Source of the DNA: Anabaenopsis elenkinii CCIBt3563
GTDB taxonomy: Bacteria; Cyanobacteriota; Cyanobacteriia; Cyanobacteriales; Nostocaceae
Length of the DNA: 64,000 nucleotides
Assembly: GCF_015245355.1 (NCBI RefSeq)
Contig: NZ_CP063311.1
Location: 432,893 to 496,892, forward strand
Reading direction: 5' to 3'
Shown here: in pieces, positions 48,136 to 57,112 of the stretch
Layout: every line of letters starts with the position of its first letter
How positions within the stretch are numbered: the stretch's first letter is position 1
The notes under the pieces: generated by a model
Told to the model about the DNA's origin: nothing
Databases searched by the model: none
Seen by the model: the letters and a program-made list of their open reading frames with translations, nothing else
Position numbers and translations under genes: made by a program

Positions 48136-49641
48136 AACATTAGCCAATTCCTTTGGCTCCAGCTTATACAGTCCACCTCCGTACAAGCGACCCTCTCCCA
48201 TTAGCATTTCATCAGAAATCTCATTCAAAGCTTGCCACACTTGCTTTATTTTTTCCGAATTTTGTGAAAGTGCTTTATCCAGGATAGGTTTAGGATACAA
48301 CATCAAGTAAACGTTAGTAGCCGTTGCTTGGGAGTGATTGAGAATAAAGCGAAAGGGACTGCCTCTTTTAGTATCTTGACGACCCATATAGGTACAGAGG
48401 AATGGGGAGGGTGAACGATTCTCCTGTGAATACCAGGGAGAGCGATGTCTGCACAAATAGCGATCGCTAATTCCATTCTCTACTCCCATCTGGAGATATT
48501 GCCAAAGCATTGGATACTTTGCTTTCACCTCAGATAAAGGCAAATGGCAGTCAAGCAAAAATAGCTGCTGTTCTAAAATGGGATTACCCACGTTATCAGC
48601 TTCAATTTCATCAACTAATAAATAGCGGGGACTAGGTAGAATCGGCTTGAAGAAATCTGTAGGAAGTTGATACGCAGTAACTTGCTGCTTTGTGAGGACA
48701 AAGAAATTATTAGCTCCCGTAGCTAGCCCCCGTTTGATAGTAAATAAATCTTTTAGCTGAAATTGCTGAAAATTGTCGCCTATTTTATTTGAGACATTTC
48801 CAATCTTTATCCACTTGGTTTGATCACATAACACCTCTACAGAAATATGCTGACTTTCGTCAGGTTCTGTCAGACTACCGCCATAGCTGAACTCAACATG
48901 ATGGTTAGCTGGTGGCAAAGCTTTCTTAAACCAAACAATGGCACTAGATACTAATGCATCTTCAAATTGGATATCATTTGGATGAAACCGATGAACGCGC
49001 AGCAATGTAACCTGATTTAAGAGATACTCCTTAACTTGCTGCCCGTAATTTACGTCCATAAATCCACTGGGGATTAGCCAACCAGCCAAGCAATTCTCAG
49101 CCATCCATGCATCCGAAATACCCAAAAAATGGCAGTAAAGGCTAGCTAATTTGCTGAGTTTTATTCCTGTGATCTGAAAAGTTTTACTTTGTAATCGCTG
49201 CTTTTCAATTCGGCTCAAATGATGATGTCGTACATAAGGTGGATTGCAAATGAGTAAGTTCGCTTTTTTATCATCACAGTTTGGTAGTGTTGCTTGGGTA
49301 AAGTCAGCAATATTCAACTTTAGTGGCGTGTTACGCCAAATTGAAATCGCTTCTAATCCGTAGTGTGCATCAATTTCGTAACCTACTGCTTCTGCAATTT
49401 GTGATAGAGGAAATACCTGTAATAATGCCGAGTAGAAAGAACCTGTGCCAAAGGCAGGGTCAAGAAAACGGACTTTGAGATGTGCTGGAAATAACTCAAA
49501 TGCATATTTCAAAATGTCGGATGCCAAATCTGTTGGTGTGGCAAACTGTCCGAGTTTGTTACGCTCGATTTGGGTTTTGGCTTCATCTAGTTGTGATTGA
49601 CGCAACGCCCTGGTTTGTTCTGTAGCTTTCGTTATATTCAT
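48109..49641 (-). CDS. Type II N6-adenine DNA methyltransferase, XamI-system-like
   Basis: I use the ATG at 49641, which overlaps the stop of the endonuclease gene by four bases (ATGA), giving 510 residues. SAM motif RFLDPAFGTGSFYSALL (near residue 52) and catalytic NPPYVRHHH (near 130) are present, followed by a long target-recognition part. The last eight residues (LVFNLMSL) and the stop are encoded inside the 157-bp DUF29 repeat, in a different frame from DUF29, so the C-terminus was set by the insertion. It protects the host against the neighbouring endonuclease. Confidence 0.88.
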   Translation of the reverse strand: MNITKATEQTRALRQSQLDEAKTQIERNKLGQFATPTDLASDILKYAFELFPAHLKVRFLDPAFGTGSFYSALLQVFPLSQIAEAVGYEIDAHYGLEAISIWRNTPLKLNIADFTQATLPNCDDKKANLLICNPPYVRHHHLSRIEKQRLQSKTFQITGIKLSKLASLYCHFLGISDAWMAENCLAGWLIPSGFMDVNYGQQVKEYLLNQVTLLRVHRFHPNDIQFEDALVSSAIVWFKKALPPANHHVEFSYGGSLTEPDESQHISVEVLCDQTKWIKIGNVSNKIGDNFQQFQLKDLFTIKRGLATGANNFFVLTKQQVTAYQLPTDFFKPILPSPRYLLVDEIEADNVGNPILEQQLFLLDCHLPLSEVKAKYPMLWQYLQMGVENGISDRYLCRHRSPWYSQENRSPSPFLCTYMGRQDTKRGSPFRFILNHSQATATNVYLMLYPKPILDKALSQNSEKIKQVWQALNEISDEMLMGEGRLYGGGLYKLEPKELANVLVFNLMSL

Positions 49642-50600
49642 ATTCCAAATAATGCTAGGTCGTCGATGCGATGTTCCCATAACCAGTCAATTCCTTCAGC
49701 AGCTTCATAGCCCAAGTAGCCGCTATCAAAATAACCGCAAAGGAACAGGACAAAACGAACTTGATTACCGTAATTACTCTTTAATTGCGCGATTTTAACT
49801 GCTTCCTCTTTGCGTCGTTTGTTGGGATTGGTAAAATCCCCAGCTGATTTAGCTTCAATAAGTAGAGGTAAATCACCAAGTGTAGACTGGAGCGGCATAA
49901 TCACAGCGTCAATGGGGAGATTGACCTGTTTGCTGCCAGACTGCAAGTTGACTGGAATATTGAGTCGAAATGAGAAAGTCCCTAGCTGCATTGTCTCAAA
50001 TCTCAATCCGGCTCCTCCCCTTACGTAAGTGTAGCCCCGCTCCTCCAAGTGTTGCTTGATTGTGGTAAGCTGTCTTTGCTCTTGAGCGTTGCGAATTATT
50101 GGATCAGCCAGCGCACCACAAAATCGGTCGGCAACAATTGTTGCTGCCCTGTGGATTTGTGTCTCAGTCGGTTCTAGCATTGTATCCAACCAAGGGAAGA
50201 TGTCTTTATCAATGAGCCGTGCAATTACTTGAGCGATTTTTTCCAGTTCGGCATCCACAATTGTACTATTCATCTTTGGTGGAATGCGCTGACCAACTTC
50301 CATATTTTTTATCAGGTTGGGCGGCACACCAGCTAGTCCGATCAGGCGATCGCGGGCAATGGGTGGTGCTGTTGCCATCCGCAGTATAGGGAGAAGCGAT
50401 GGCTGTTGGCGTAACACCGCAGGCGTGATGTTGGTCAGATTGGCTGTCCAAACCAATGCGGATTCAACCTGTTGCGCTGTAGAAATGCGAGTATCCCGGT
50501 AAGCTCTGGGAGCAAATTGCATGAACCAACTGTTGTAAAAGTCTACCGACTGGGCAATATCTTGCTTCCACAGGTGCGGTTTATCAGCATTTACTGGCAC
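49638..50600 (-). CDS. XamI-family type II restriction endonuclease
   Basis: A 320-residue protein resembling the XamI endonuclease family (N-terminus WKQDIAQSVDFYNSWFMQFA, PRAYRDTR; core PIDAVIMPL...LPLLIEAKSAGD, a PD-(D/E)xK-type catalytic pattern with Asp then Glu-Ala-Lys). XamI cuts GTCGAC; specificity of this protein is inferred from family only. Endonuclease gene first, methyltransferase second, with four-base overlap. The unit sits between 157-bp direct repeats. Confidence 0.8.
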   Translation of the reverse strand: MPVNADKPHLWKQDIAQSVDFYNSWFMQFAPRAYRDTRISTAQQVESALVWTANLTNITPAVLRQQPSLLPILRMATAPPIARDRLIGLAGVPPNLIKNMEVGQRIPPKMNSTIVDAELEKIAQVIARLIDKDIFPWLDTMLEPTETQIHRAATIVADRFCGALADPIIRNAQEQRQLTTIKQHLEERGYTYVRGGAGLRFETMQLGTFSFRLNIPVNLQSGSKQVNLPIDAVIMPLQSTLGDLPLLIEAKSAGDFTNPNKRRKEEAVKIAQLKSNYGNQVRFVLFLCGYFDSGYLGYEAAEGIDWLWEHRIDDLALFGI

Positions 50601-50820
50601 TAAATCACCTCAATTTAGTTTAGAATTTCGTCTTGGCGTAAATTCGTAAATTAGTAAATTTATATTTTCACCTTGCTGCCATTTTACCCATACAGCCATG
50701 AGAAAATCTACTCAGTTTCTGGTATTTGCTCAACTATAAGATGTGGGATCTGCACTTCGGCTCAAGCTCAGTGCAGCAGCGCTAGTGCGATCGCTCCTAG
50801 GGCAAATATCTTCGACTCCT
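50601..50820. other. Promoter-side unique part of the RM insertion
   Basis: This 220-base stretch lies upstream of the endonuclease gene and downstream of the DUF29 gene. It is part of the inserted segment and must carry the RM promoter. I see no control-protein (C) gene in it. Confidence 0.5.
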
Positions 50821-50977
50821 ATAATTTACTGTGGTAAAAATTCAGGGGATAAAATCTCTGTGAGTTTGTAGGGACAGGTTTCGGGAAATGATGATAATCC
50901 CGTTTCTCTTTCGGCGCTAATGGTAGCTAGAGGATAAACATCTTCTATGGCTACAGTGACATTAGGTTGAAGACTAG
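50821..50977 (-). repeat. 157-bp direct repeat, right copy (inside the intact DUF29 gene)
   Basis: Same orientation and 156/157 identical with 47979-48135. It covers the last 50 codons and stop of the DUF29 gene plus five bases. The sharp ends are ATAATTTACTG on the low side and GAAGACTAG on the high side. Confidence 0.92.
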
Positions 50978-51254
50978 GGTTTTTTTCCAGGAGTTTTTCT
51001 AAACGTAGCCGTTGCTCTTTAATGGTTAGTTGCCAACTGCGAGAGCGTAAGCTAGGCTGAAATTGCCATTTTAAAAGGTGGATAATTAAAATTTCTAATC
51101 TACTTTCTAATTGTCGTTTTTCTGAGCGTCCCATGTCTTCTATTTCTTCGGCAATATTTTGCCAATCGACCTGATCAAGTTGTCCTGTTTTTAACAGGTT
51201 TACTTGTTCTTGTGTCCAAGCATAAAAATCATGGTCATGGGTGCTGGAGTTCAT
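50826..51254 (-). CDS. DUF29 domain protein
   Basis: A 142-residue soluble helical protein with the DUF29 pattern DFYAWTQEQVNLLKTGQL, DWQNIAEEIEDMGRSEKRQL, LIIHLLKWQFQP and SWQLTIKEQR. DUF29 is a large cyanobacterial family of unknown function. The gene is intact although its 3' end has been duplicated by the neighbouring RM insertion. Confidence 0.87.
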   Translation of the reverse strand: MNSSTHDHDFYAWTQEQVNLLKTGQLDQVDWQNIAEEIEDMGRSEKRQLESRLEILIIHLLKWQFQPSLRSRSWQLTIKEQRLRLEKLLEKNPSLQPNVTVAIEDVYPLATISAERETGLSSFPETCPYKLTEILSPEFLPQ

Positions 51255-51339
51255 AGGTTATGCTGCATTTCCAGGTTTAGGGCGGCCTCGAATTTAGGTG
51301 GGTTGAAAGGCGCACTTAGTTTGGGATTGTTCCTAACTG

Positions 51340-51380
51340 AAGCAATAAAAATAAATAAAAGCTATCATTGTAATAGCTTT
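51340..51380 (-). terminator. Terminator downstream of tRNA-Pro
   Basis: On the minus strand AAAGCTAT (complement of 51373-51380) pairs with ATAGCTTT (51358-51365 complement), loop of seven, followed by a T-rich run (TTTATTTATTTTTATT). It lies 90 bases downstream of tRNA-Pro. Confidence 0.65.
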
Positions 51381-51469
51381 CAAAGCCAATACACCGTGAT
51401 GACTAGGTAGTTGGGCAACCCGGTCAAATAATTTGGCAACGTACATTTAATTTGAGAATGTACAAAAAA

Positions 51470-51543
51470 TCGGGATGACTGGATTCGAACCAGCGGCCCC
51501 TTCGTCCCGAACGAAGTGCGCTACCAAGCTGCGCTACATCCCG
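51470..51543 (-). tRNA. tRNA-Pro (CGG anticodon)
   Basis: A 74-base cloverleaf on the minus strand: acceptor CGGGATG pairs with CATCCCG; D arm GCGCAGCTTGGTAGCGC; anticodon stem CTTCG/CGAAG with loop TTCGGGA, giving anticodon CGG; T arm GCTGGTTCGAATCCAGT. CCA is not encoded. Confidence 0.95.
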
Positions 51544-51669
51544 CCACCAAACACCAAACGATTATATCATAATAGTACAACTTTGTTGATATATAATCAA
51601 TATCTCACCCTAACTCATTGAGCTACCCTTTGCTAGGATGAGATTTGTATAACTTCATAAAGGCAGATT

Positions 51670-52572
51670 GTGACTGTTAAACCAGACTGGTTGCGAGTAA
51701 AAGCGCCTCAATGGCAGCGCGTTGGTAACGTTAAAGAAATTTTGCGGGATTTAGCGCTTAACACAGTTTGTGAAGAAGCGTCATGTCCTAATATTGGTGA
51801 GTGCTTTCAAGCTGGTACAGCCACATTTTTAATTATGGGTCCAGCTTGTACCCGCGCCTGTCCTTACTGTGATATTGACTTTGAGAAAAAACCCCAACCT
51901 CTAGACCCCACAGAACCAGGACGACTAGCAGCAGCTGTGGAGCGGATGAAGTTAAATCATGTGGTGATTACTTCGGTCAACCGTGATGATTTACCTGATG
52001 GTGGTGCTTCTCAGTTTGTGCAGTGTATTCAAGCAGTGCGGGAACTCTCACCTCAAACCACAATTGAGGTATTAATTCCTGACTTGTGCGGTAATTGGAA
52101 GGCTTTAGAAGTGATTTTACAAGCCTCGCCAGAGGTACTCAACCACAACACAGAAACGGTAGAGCGGTTATACCGCCGGGTACGTCCCCAGGGAAACTAC
52201 CGACGGAGTTTAGAATTACTGGGGCGATCGCGGCAAATAGCCCCCCAAGTATACACCAAATCTGGGATTATGGTGGGGCTGGGTGAAACTGATGGGGAAG
52301 TCCGCCAAGTCATGGCAGACTTACGCAGTGTAGATTGTGATATTTTGACCATTGGGCAATATCTCCAACCCAGTCAAAAACACTTGCAAGTTAATAACTT
52401 TATCAGCCCAGAACAATTTGCAGCTTGGCAGGTATTCGGTGCAGAAATCGGATTTTTACAAGTTGTTTCTTCACCCTTGACAAGAAGCTCATATCATGCA
52501 GAACAAGTCAGAGAACTAATGCAACGCTACCCCCGTCAGGTCGGTGTAGAGTCCTTAAGTAATTTTCAGTGA
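51670..52572 (+). CDS. lipA: Lipoyl synthase
   Basis: A 300-residue radical SAM enzyme that inserts two sulfurs into octanoyl-GcvH or octanoyl-E2. The two cluster motifs are visible: auxiliary cluster [12 protein letters not shown] (near residue 37) and radical [12 protein letters not shown] (near 64). The C-terminal SSYHAEQ supplies the conserved serine region. GTG start. It lies close to the glycine cleavage genes, whose GcvH is its substrate, and is followed closely by gpsA. Confidence 0.95.
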   Translation: MTVKPDWLRVKAPQWQRVGNVKEILRDLALNTVCEEASCPNIGECFQAGTATFLIMGPACTRACPYCDIDFEKKPQPLDPTEPGRLAAAVERMKLNHVVITSVNRDDLPDGGASQFVQCIQAVRELSPQTTIEVLIPDLCGNWKALEVILQASPEVLNHNTETVERLYRRVRPQGNYRRSLELLGRSRQIAPQVYTKSGIMVGLGETDGEVRQVMADLRSVDCDILTIGQYLQPSQKHLQVNNFISPEQFAAWQVFGAEIGFLQVVSSPLTRSSYHAEQVRELMQRYPRQVGVESLSNFQ

Positions 52573-52581
52573 TTATCAACA

Positions 52582-53511
52582 GTGGTGCAAAAAACTACCA
52601 TAGGTATACTGGGTGCAGGGGCTTGGGCTATGGCCTTAGCCAACTTAGCCACCGCCAACGGCCATGAGGTGCGTATCTGGTCACGTGGGGGAAAAGTAAG
52701 TTTATCAGCAGTTTTACAAAATGCCGACATCATCTTGTCGGCTATCTCCATGACAGGGGTGAGTGAGATAGTCTGTCAAATTCAATTCCTCCCCCTGTCA
52801 GGTAAAACCATTTTTGTCACAGCCACCAAAGGACTAGATCCCCAAACTACCTGTACACCCTCGCAAATTTGGCAAGGAGCATTCCCTGATCATCCAGTGG
52901 TGGTTTTATCGGGGCCAAACCTGTCGGCAGAAATTCGCCAATCCTTACCAGCAGCGACGGTGGTGGCTAGCCAGAACCAGAAAGCGGCGGAATTTGTACA
53001 ACAGGTATTTTCTTCTAGTCGTTTCCGGGTATATACTAATCCTGATCCCATAGGAGTGGAACTAGGGGGAACATTAAAAAATATTATGGCGATCGCCGCT
53101 GGTGTATGTGATGGTCTACATCTGGGAAGCAACGCTAAGGCGGCTTTAGTCACTCGTGGACTTACGGAAATGGTTCGCATTGGCCAAAGTTGGGGTGCAA
53201 AGACGGAAACATTTTATGGTTTATCCGGTCTAGGAGATTTGTTAGCCACTTGCAACAGTCCCTTGAGTCGTAATTACCAAGTTGGTTACCAGATGGCCGG
53301 GGGGAAAACACTAGTAGAAGTTCTGGAAAATTTACCAGGAACAGCCGAAGGTGTGAATACTTGTCAAGTGTTAATCAAACGAGCCAAGGAGGATAATATT
53401 GCAGTCCCGATTACAGAACAAGTTTATGGCTTACTGCAAGGTAAAGTCACACCGCGACAAGCATTAGAGGAACTAATGCTACGAGATATCAAATCAGAGT
53501 ACAACTGTTAA
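52582..53511 (+). CDS. gpsA: Glycerol-3-phosphate dehydrogenase [NAD(P)+]
   Basis: A 309-residue enzyme reducing DHAP to sn-glycerol-3-phosphate for phospholipid synthesis. N-terminal Rossmann GILGAGAWAMALANLA (residues 8-23), catalytic Lys in LGGTLKNIMAIAAG (near 170) and GLGDLLATC (near 225). GTG start nine bases after the lipA stop, so cotranscription with lipA is likely. Confidence 0.93.
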   Translation: MVQKTTIGILGAGAWAMALANLATANGHEVRIWSRGGKVSLSAVLQNADIILSAISMTGVSEIVCQIQFLPLSGKTIFVTATKGLDPQTTCTPSQIWQGAFPDHPVVVLSGPNLSAEIRQSLPAATVVASQNQKAAEFVQQVFSSSRFRVYTNPDPIGVELGGTLKNIMAIAAGVCDGLHLGSNAKAALVTRGLTEMVRIGQSWGAKTETFYGLSGLGDLLATCNSPLSRNYQVGYQMAGGKTLVEVLENLPGTAEGVNTCQVLIKRAKEDNIAVPITEQVYGLLQGKVTPRQALEELMLRDIKSEYNC

Positions 53512-53936
53512 TCCGACCTAGGATGACAAACTATTACCTGTATTGATTCCTCAATAATCCCTAGAAAAAAAAATCCTAAATTGTCAGGATATTCTTTCGC
53601 CCCCATGTATATATCACTATAGCCTAGGTAAACATATTTTTCAGTCACATATGTATATAGAAATTACCCAGATCACCCTGAATATATATCCGGTGTTAAC
53701 ACCCGCAGTCAAATATTCCATGTTCATTTAAAGCCTAGATATTTTGAATAGCTATTGGTTCAATTTCAACACTCAACCGATACATCGGTAAGAGTGTGAA
53801 AAATATCAGTGTGTTTTCTGGATCAGACACTTAACTTAAACCTCCTCCAGATTAGTTCATCTTGAATCACGCAATAGCACCAGTTCATTAGTTGCACCAT
53901 TATCTATTGTTACCTGGAGCCATTGAGACTACCCTT
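53512..53936. other. Intergenic region upstream of the sigma factor gene
   Basis: A 425-base AT-rich leader between gpsA and the sigma factor. It holds no ORF, tRNA or recognised repeat. Its length suggests a regulated promoter region for the sigma factor. Confidence 0.5.
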
Positions 53937-55184
53937 ATGCCAGCAATATCTTTTTATGCAGATGAGGCTTCCCACACTAAGAAGTCTGTCGAGAGTTTGA
54001 ACACAGAACTGATTATTGATGATGACTTATCAGCGGATGATATCCAAGAGTTACAAGTAGCAGCAACTGACCCTGCTAACTTGGGGGGGAATACTAACCG
54101 TAGGAGTACAGACCTAGTACGTTTATATCTTCAGGAAATTGGGCGAGTACAGCTTCTAGGGCGGGATCAAGAAGTTTCAGAAGCCCAAAAAGTCCAACGC
54201 TACTTGCGGATGCGGACTGTACTGGCTCAGGCGGCGCAGCAAGGGGATCAAGTGATTGTGCCATTTCTCAAGTTAATTGAGGTTCAGGAGCGTCTGACAT
54301 CTGAACTGGGACACCGCCCATCTTTAGAAAGGTGGGCTAGCACTGCGGGGATGAGCCTACCGGATCTCAAGCCCACCTTAGTAAGTGGTAAACGTCGCTG
54401 GGCAGAAATTGCCGAGTTAACAGTAGAAGACCTGGAAAAAATCAAATCCCAAGGACTACAGGCCAAAGAACACATGATCAAGGCCAACTTGCGCTTGGTA
54501 GTCTCCGTGGCCAAAAAGTATCAAAATCGGGGTTTAGAATTATTGGATCTAGTCCAAGAAGGAACTTTAGGCTTAGAAAGAGCTGTAGAGAAATTTGACC
54601 CCACTAAGGGATATCGCTTTAGTACATACGCCTATTGGTGGATTCGTCAAGGAATTACAAGAGCGATCGCCACTTATAGCCGGACAATTCGCTTACCTGT
54701 TCATATTACAGAAAAGCTGAACAAAATCAAAAAAGCGCAACGGAAAATTTCCCAAGAAAAAGGTCGTACTCCCACCTTGGAAGACCTAGCCATTGAGTTA
54801 GAAATGACACCAAACCAAGTCAGGGAAGTGTTACTCAAGGTACCACGTTCCGTGTCCATGGAAACCAAAGTAGGTAAAGATAAAGACACCGAGTTAGGGG
54901 AATTATTGGAAACCGACGGTGTTACCCCAGAAGAAATGTTAGTGCGAGAATCTTTACAAAGAGACTTGCATACTCTGCTGGGAGATTTAACTAGCCGTGA
55001 ACGTGATGTCATACTGATGCGCTTTGGTTTAGCCGATGGTCATCCTTACTCCTTAGCCGAAATTGGGCGCGCTCTGGATTTATCCAGAGAAAGAGTACGT
55101 CAAATCGAATCCAAAGCCTTGCAAAAGCTGCGCCAACCTAAACGGCGCAACCTGATTCGGGATTATTTGGAATCCTTAAGTTAG
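53937..55184 (+). CDS. sigC: Group 2 RNA polymerase sigma factor (SigC-like)
   Basis: I start at ATG 53937 (MPAISFYADEASHTKK), giving 415 residues; an upstream ATG at 53892 adds 15. Region 1.2 (RRSTDLVRLYLQEIGRV), region 2 (NLRLVVSVAKKYQNRGLELL, DLVQEGTLGLERAVEKFDP, FSTYAYWWIRQGITRAI), region 3 and the region 4 helix-turn-helix (SLAEIGRALDLSRERVRQIE) are intact. It is of the non-essential RpoD-like group 2 type. The N-terminus best matches SigC of heterocystous cyanobacteria; the paralogue letter is inferred. Confidence 0.9.
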   Translation: MPAISFYADEASHTKKSVESLNTELIIDDDLSADDIQELQVAATDPANLGGNTNRRSTDLVRLYLQEIGRVQLLGRDQEVSEAQKVQRYLRMRTVLAQAAQQGDQVIVPFLKLIEVQERLTSELGHRPSLERWASTAGMSLPDLKPTLVSGKRRWAEIAELTVEDLEKIKSQGLQAKEHMIKANLRLVVSVAKKYQNRGLELLDLVQEGTLGLERAVEKFDPTKGYRFSTYAYWWIRQGITRAIATYSRTIRLPVHITEKLNKIKKAQRKISQEKGRTPTLEDLAIELEMTPNQVREVLLKVPRSVSMETKVGKDKDTELGELLETDGVTPEEMLVRESLQRDLHTLLGDLTSRERDVILMRFGLADGHPYSLAEIGRALDLSRERVRQIESKALQKLRQPKRRNLIRDYLESLS

Positions 55185-55288
55185 GGTCAGGGAAAAGCCG
55201 AAATCACTGGTATTAAATATAACAGATAATCCGTGATGTCCGGCTGCTAGATTCCACAACCACACCAATCTAACAGCCGCTTTCTCCG

Positions 55289-55313
55289 ACTCCAGATTTC
55301 CCCGGAGTTTTTT
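55289..55313 (+). terminator. Intrinsic terminator after the sigma factor gene
   Basis: ACTCC (55289-55293) pairs with GGAGT (55304-55308) and is followed directly by TTTTT. Confidence 0.65.
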
Positions 55314-55414
55314 GACTAATTTATAATTTTTAGCAATAAGAAATATTTGTTGCAAATTAATCCCACAATTTGTTATATTCTCAACTAATAAGCTTTGTTG
55401 AGAAAAGAATTCAT

Positions 55415-55870
55415 ATGACTGTTTACACATCTTCTTCACTCAAGGCCGAACTAAATGACAAGGGTTGGCGTTTAACACCGCAACGGGAAACGATTCTACA
55501 CATTTTCCAAGAACTTCCCCAAGGTGAACATCTCAGTGCTGAGGATCTTTATCATCGACTGGAAAGTGAGGGTCAAGGAATCAGCCTTTCAACTGTCTAT
55601 CGAACCTTGAAATTGATGGCACGCATGGGGATCTTGCGGGAACTAGAATTGGGAGAAGGACATAAGCATTACGAAATTAACCAACCCTCTCCCCATCATC
55701 ACCACCATTTAATCTGTGTTAAATGCAACGCGACCATCGAGTTTAAAAACGACTCAATTTTAAAAATAGGTTCAAAAACCGCTCAGAAAGAAGGATTTCA
55801 CCTCCTGGACTGTCAAATGACAATTCATGCAGTCTGTCCTAAATGCCAACGGTCTATCACCCCTTTGTAG
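55415..55870 (+). CDS. furA: Fur-family iron-responsive regulator FurA
   Basis: From ATG 55415 the protein is 151 residues (an upstream ATG at 55370 is less likely). N-terminal winged helix (GWRLTPQRETILHIFQELPQ, SLSTVYRTLKLMARMGILRE) and C-terminal metal domain with HHHHHLICVKC and HAVCPKCQ. The sequence is very close to FurA of Anabaena, the master iron regulator that also binds heme and is redox sensitive. The stop is 12 bases from that of the convergent peptidoglycan-binding gene. Confidence 0.92.
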   Translation: MTVYTSSSLKAELNDKGWRLTPQRETILHIFQELPQGEHLSAEDLYHRLESEGQGISLSTVYRTLKLMARMGILRELELGEGHKHYEINQPSPHHHHHLICVKCNATIEFKNDSILKIGSKTAQKEGFHLLDCQMTIHAVCPKCQRSITPL

Positions 55871-55882
55871 GCAGCATATCAA

Positions 55883-57097
55883 CTAAAAGTGTCGGCTAGT
55901 AATATCAGCTAGACTGATGCCATAAAATCTTTGCGCTTGCTGAATAGCCCGTTGAGTCTCATCCCCCATAATCCCGTTAAGCTGGCCTCGATAGAAACCC
56001 TGTTCTTGTAGTCGCCTTTGAATCTCTAACACACTGAAATTACCCGGCTTACCAGTGTTAATCAAGCTATATAACTTAGCTCTGGTAGTTGGTCCAGCAA
56101 TTCCACTGACGGCTAGGTAATTATCGCCTTGAAACCTGCGGACAGCATCAACAGTACTCGGACCAAAATACCCTGTGGGTGCTCCATTGAGATATCCCGC
56201 TGCGATCAAATGTTGTTGCAGCACTCTCACAGCTTCACCGCGATGACCCATTCTCAGGTTGTCTGAATTAGCCGTCTGTCTGGGAGGGTTTGCTACTCCT
56301 CCACCAACGCCCACAGGTGGCAATTTTCTTAGTGTGGCTGGGCCAACAATGCCATCAGCATCTAATTTAGAAGCTCTTTGGAATTGTTTGACAGCTTCTT
56401 CCGTCACCGGACCAAAGACCCCCGTGGCGTTACCAGAATAGAAACCTGCAACTCGCAGCTTTTCCTGTAGAACCCTGACATCTTCGCCCTGGTCACCTCT
56501 TTGCAACAATTGGGGATGAGCGCGTTGAGTGGAAGTTTTCGCAGTAGTCACTGTTGGGGTCTTGGGTGTGGAAGTTCCCGCTTTGTCAAATGGTGTACTA
56601 GCACTAGTCAGACCTGGAAGAACTTCCGCATTATTACCGTTGATCGTAGGAACTACTACGCCAGAAACACTGGCTGTGGAAGCTGACTGACTCACTGGTT
56701 GTGTGAGCAATTGCTCTAATTTTTGCCGTGTCTGTACTCCCACAATCCCATTAACTACTAAACCCTGAGCTGCTTGAAAACGCCGTACAGCATCTTCTGT
56801 GGAAAAATCATATACTTGTGTGATCTGCTCTCGATAAAAGCCTGCTTGTTGTAATTGTCCTTGCAGGCTGGCTACCGAAGGACCTTGATCACCTCGTTGG
56901 AGCGCGAAAGCACTGCTGATAGAACTCAGAATAGATACAGCAACGAATAGGGGTAACAAGTGCTTCCAGGCTCCACCAGAAAAACTTTTCCAGTCTGGGG
57001 CGGGTGCTTTGAGCAATAAGACCCTCAAGGATACTAATTCACTAGATGTACTGTTTTCGTGGGCATCAGCTAAATATAAATATGCAAGATTGTCCAT
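55883..57097 (-). CDS. Membrane protein with four peptidoglycan-binding domains (Alr1690-like)
   Basis: A 404-residue protein with one hydrophobic segment (HLLPLFVAVSILSSISSAFA, near residue 50-70), then four PG_binding_1 repeats: about 69-130, 200-260, 283-345 and 355-400, each with the pattern GDxGxxVxxLQ...GxYxGxxTGxFGPxT..AVxxFQ. It probably anchors to the cell wall. In Anabaena the equivalent gene is convergent with furA and its read-through transcript is an antisense RNA to furA; the same layout is seen here. Confidence 0.85.
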   Translation of the reverse strand: MDNLAYLYLADAHENSTSSELVSLRVLLLKAPAPDWKSFSGGAWKHLLPLFVAVSILSSISSAFALQRGDQGPSVASLQGQLQQAGFYREQITQVYDFSTEDAVRRFQAAQGLVVNGIVGVQTRQKLEQLLTQPVSQSASTASVSGVVVPTINGNNAEVLPGLTSASTPFDKAGTSTPKTPTVTTAKTSTQRAHPQLLQRGDQGEDVRVLQEKLRVAGFYSGNATGVFGPVTEEAVKQFQRASKLDADGIVGPATLRKLPPVGVGGGVANPPRQTANSDNLRMGHRGEAVRVLQQHLIAAGYLNGAPTGYFGPSTVDAVRRFQGDNYLAVSGIAGPTTRAKLYSLINTGKPGNFSVLEIQRRLQEQGFYRGQLNGIMGDETQRAIQQAQRFYGISLADITSRHF

Positions 57098-57112
57098 CTC
57101 ATGTCTCCCGAT

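Noticed and set aside
49642-49680. Upstream ATG for the methyltransferase
   Set aside because: It would lie 40 bases inside the endonuclease gene; the ATG at 49641 gives the classical 4-base overlap and begins before the conserved sequence.
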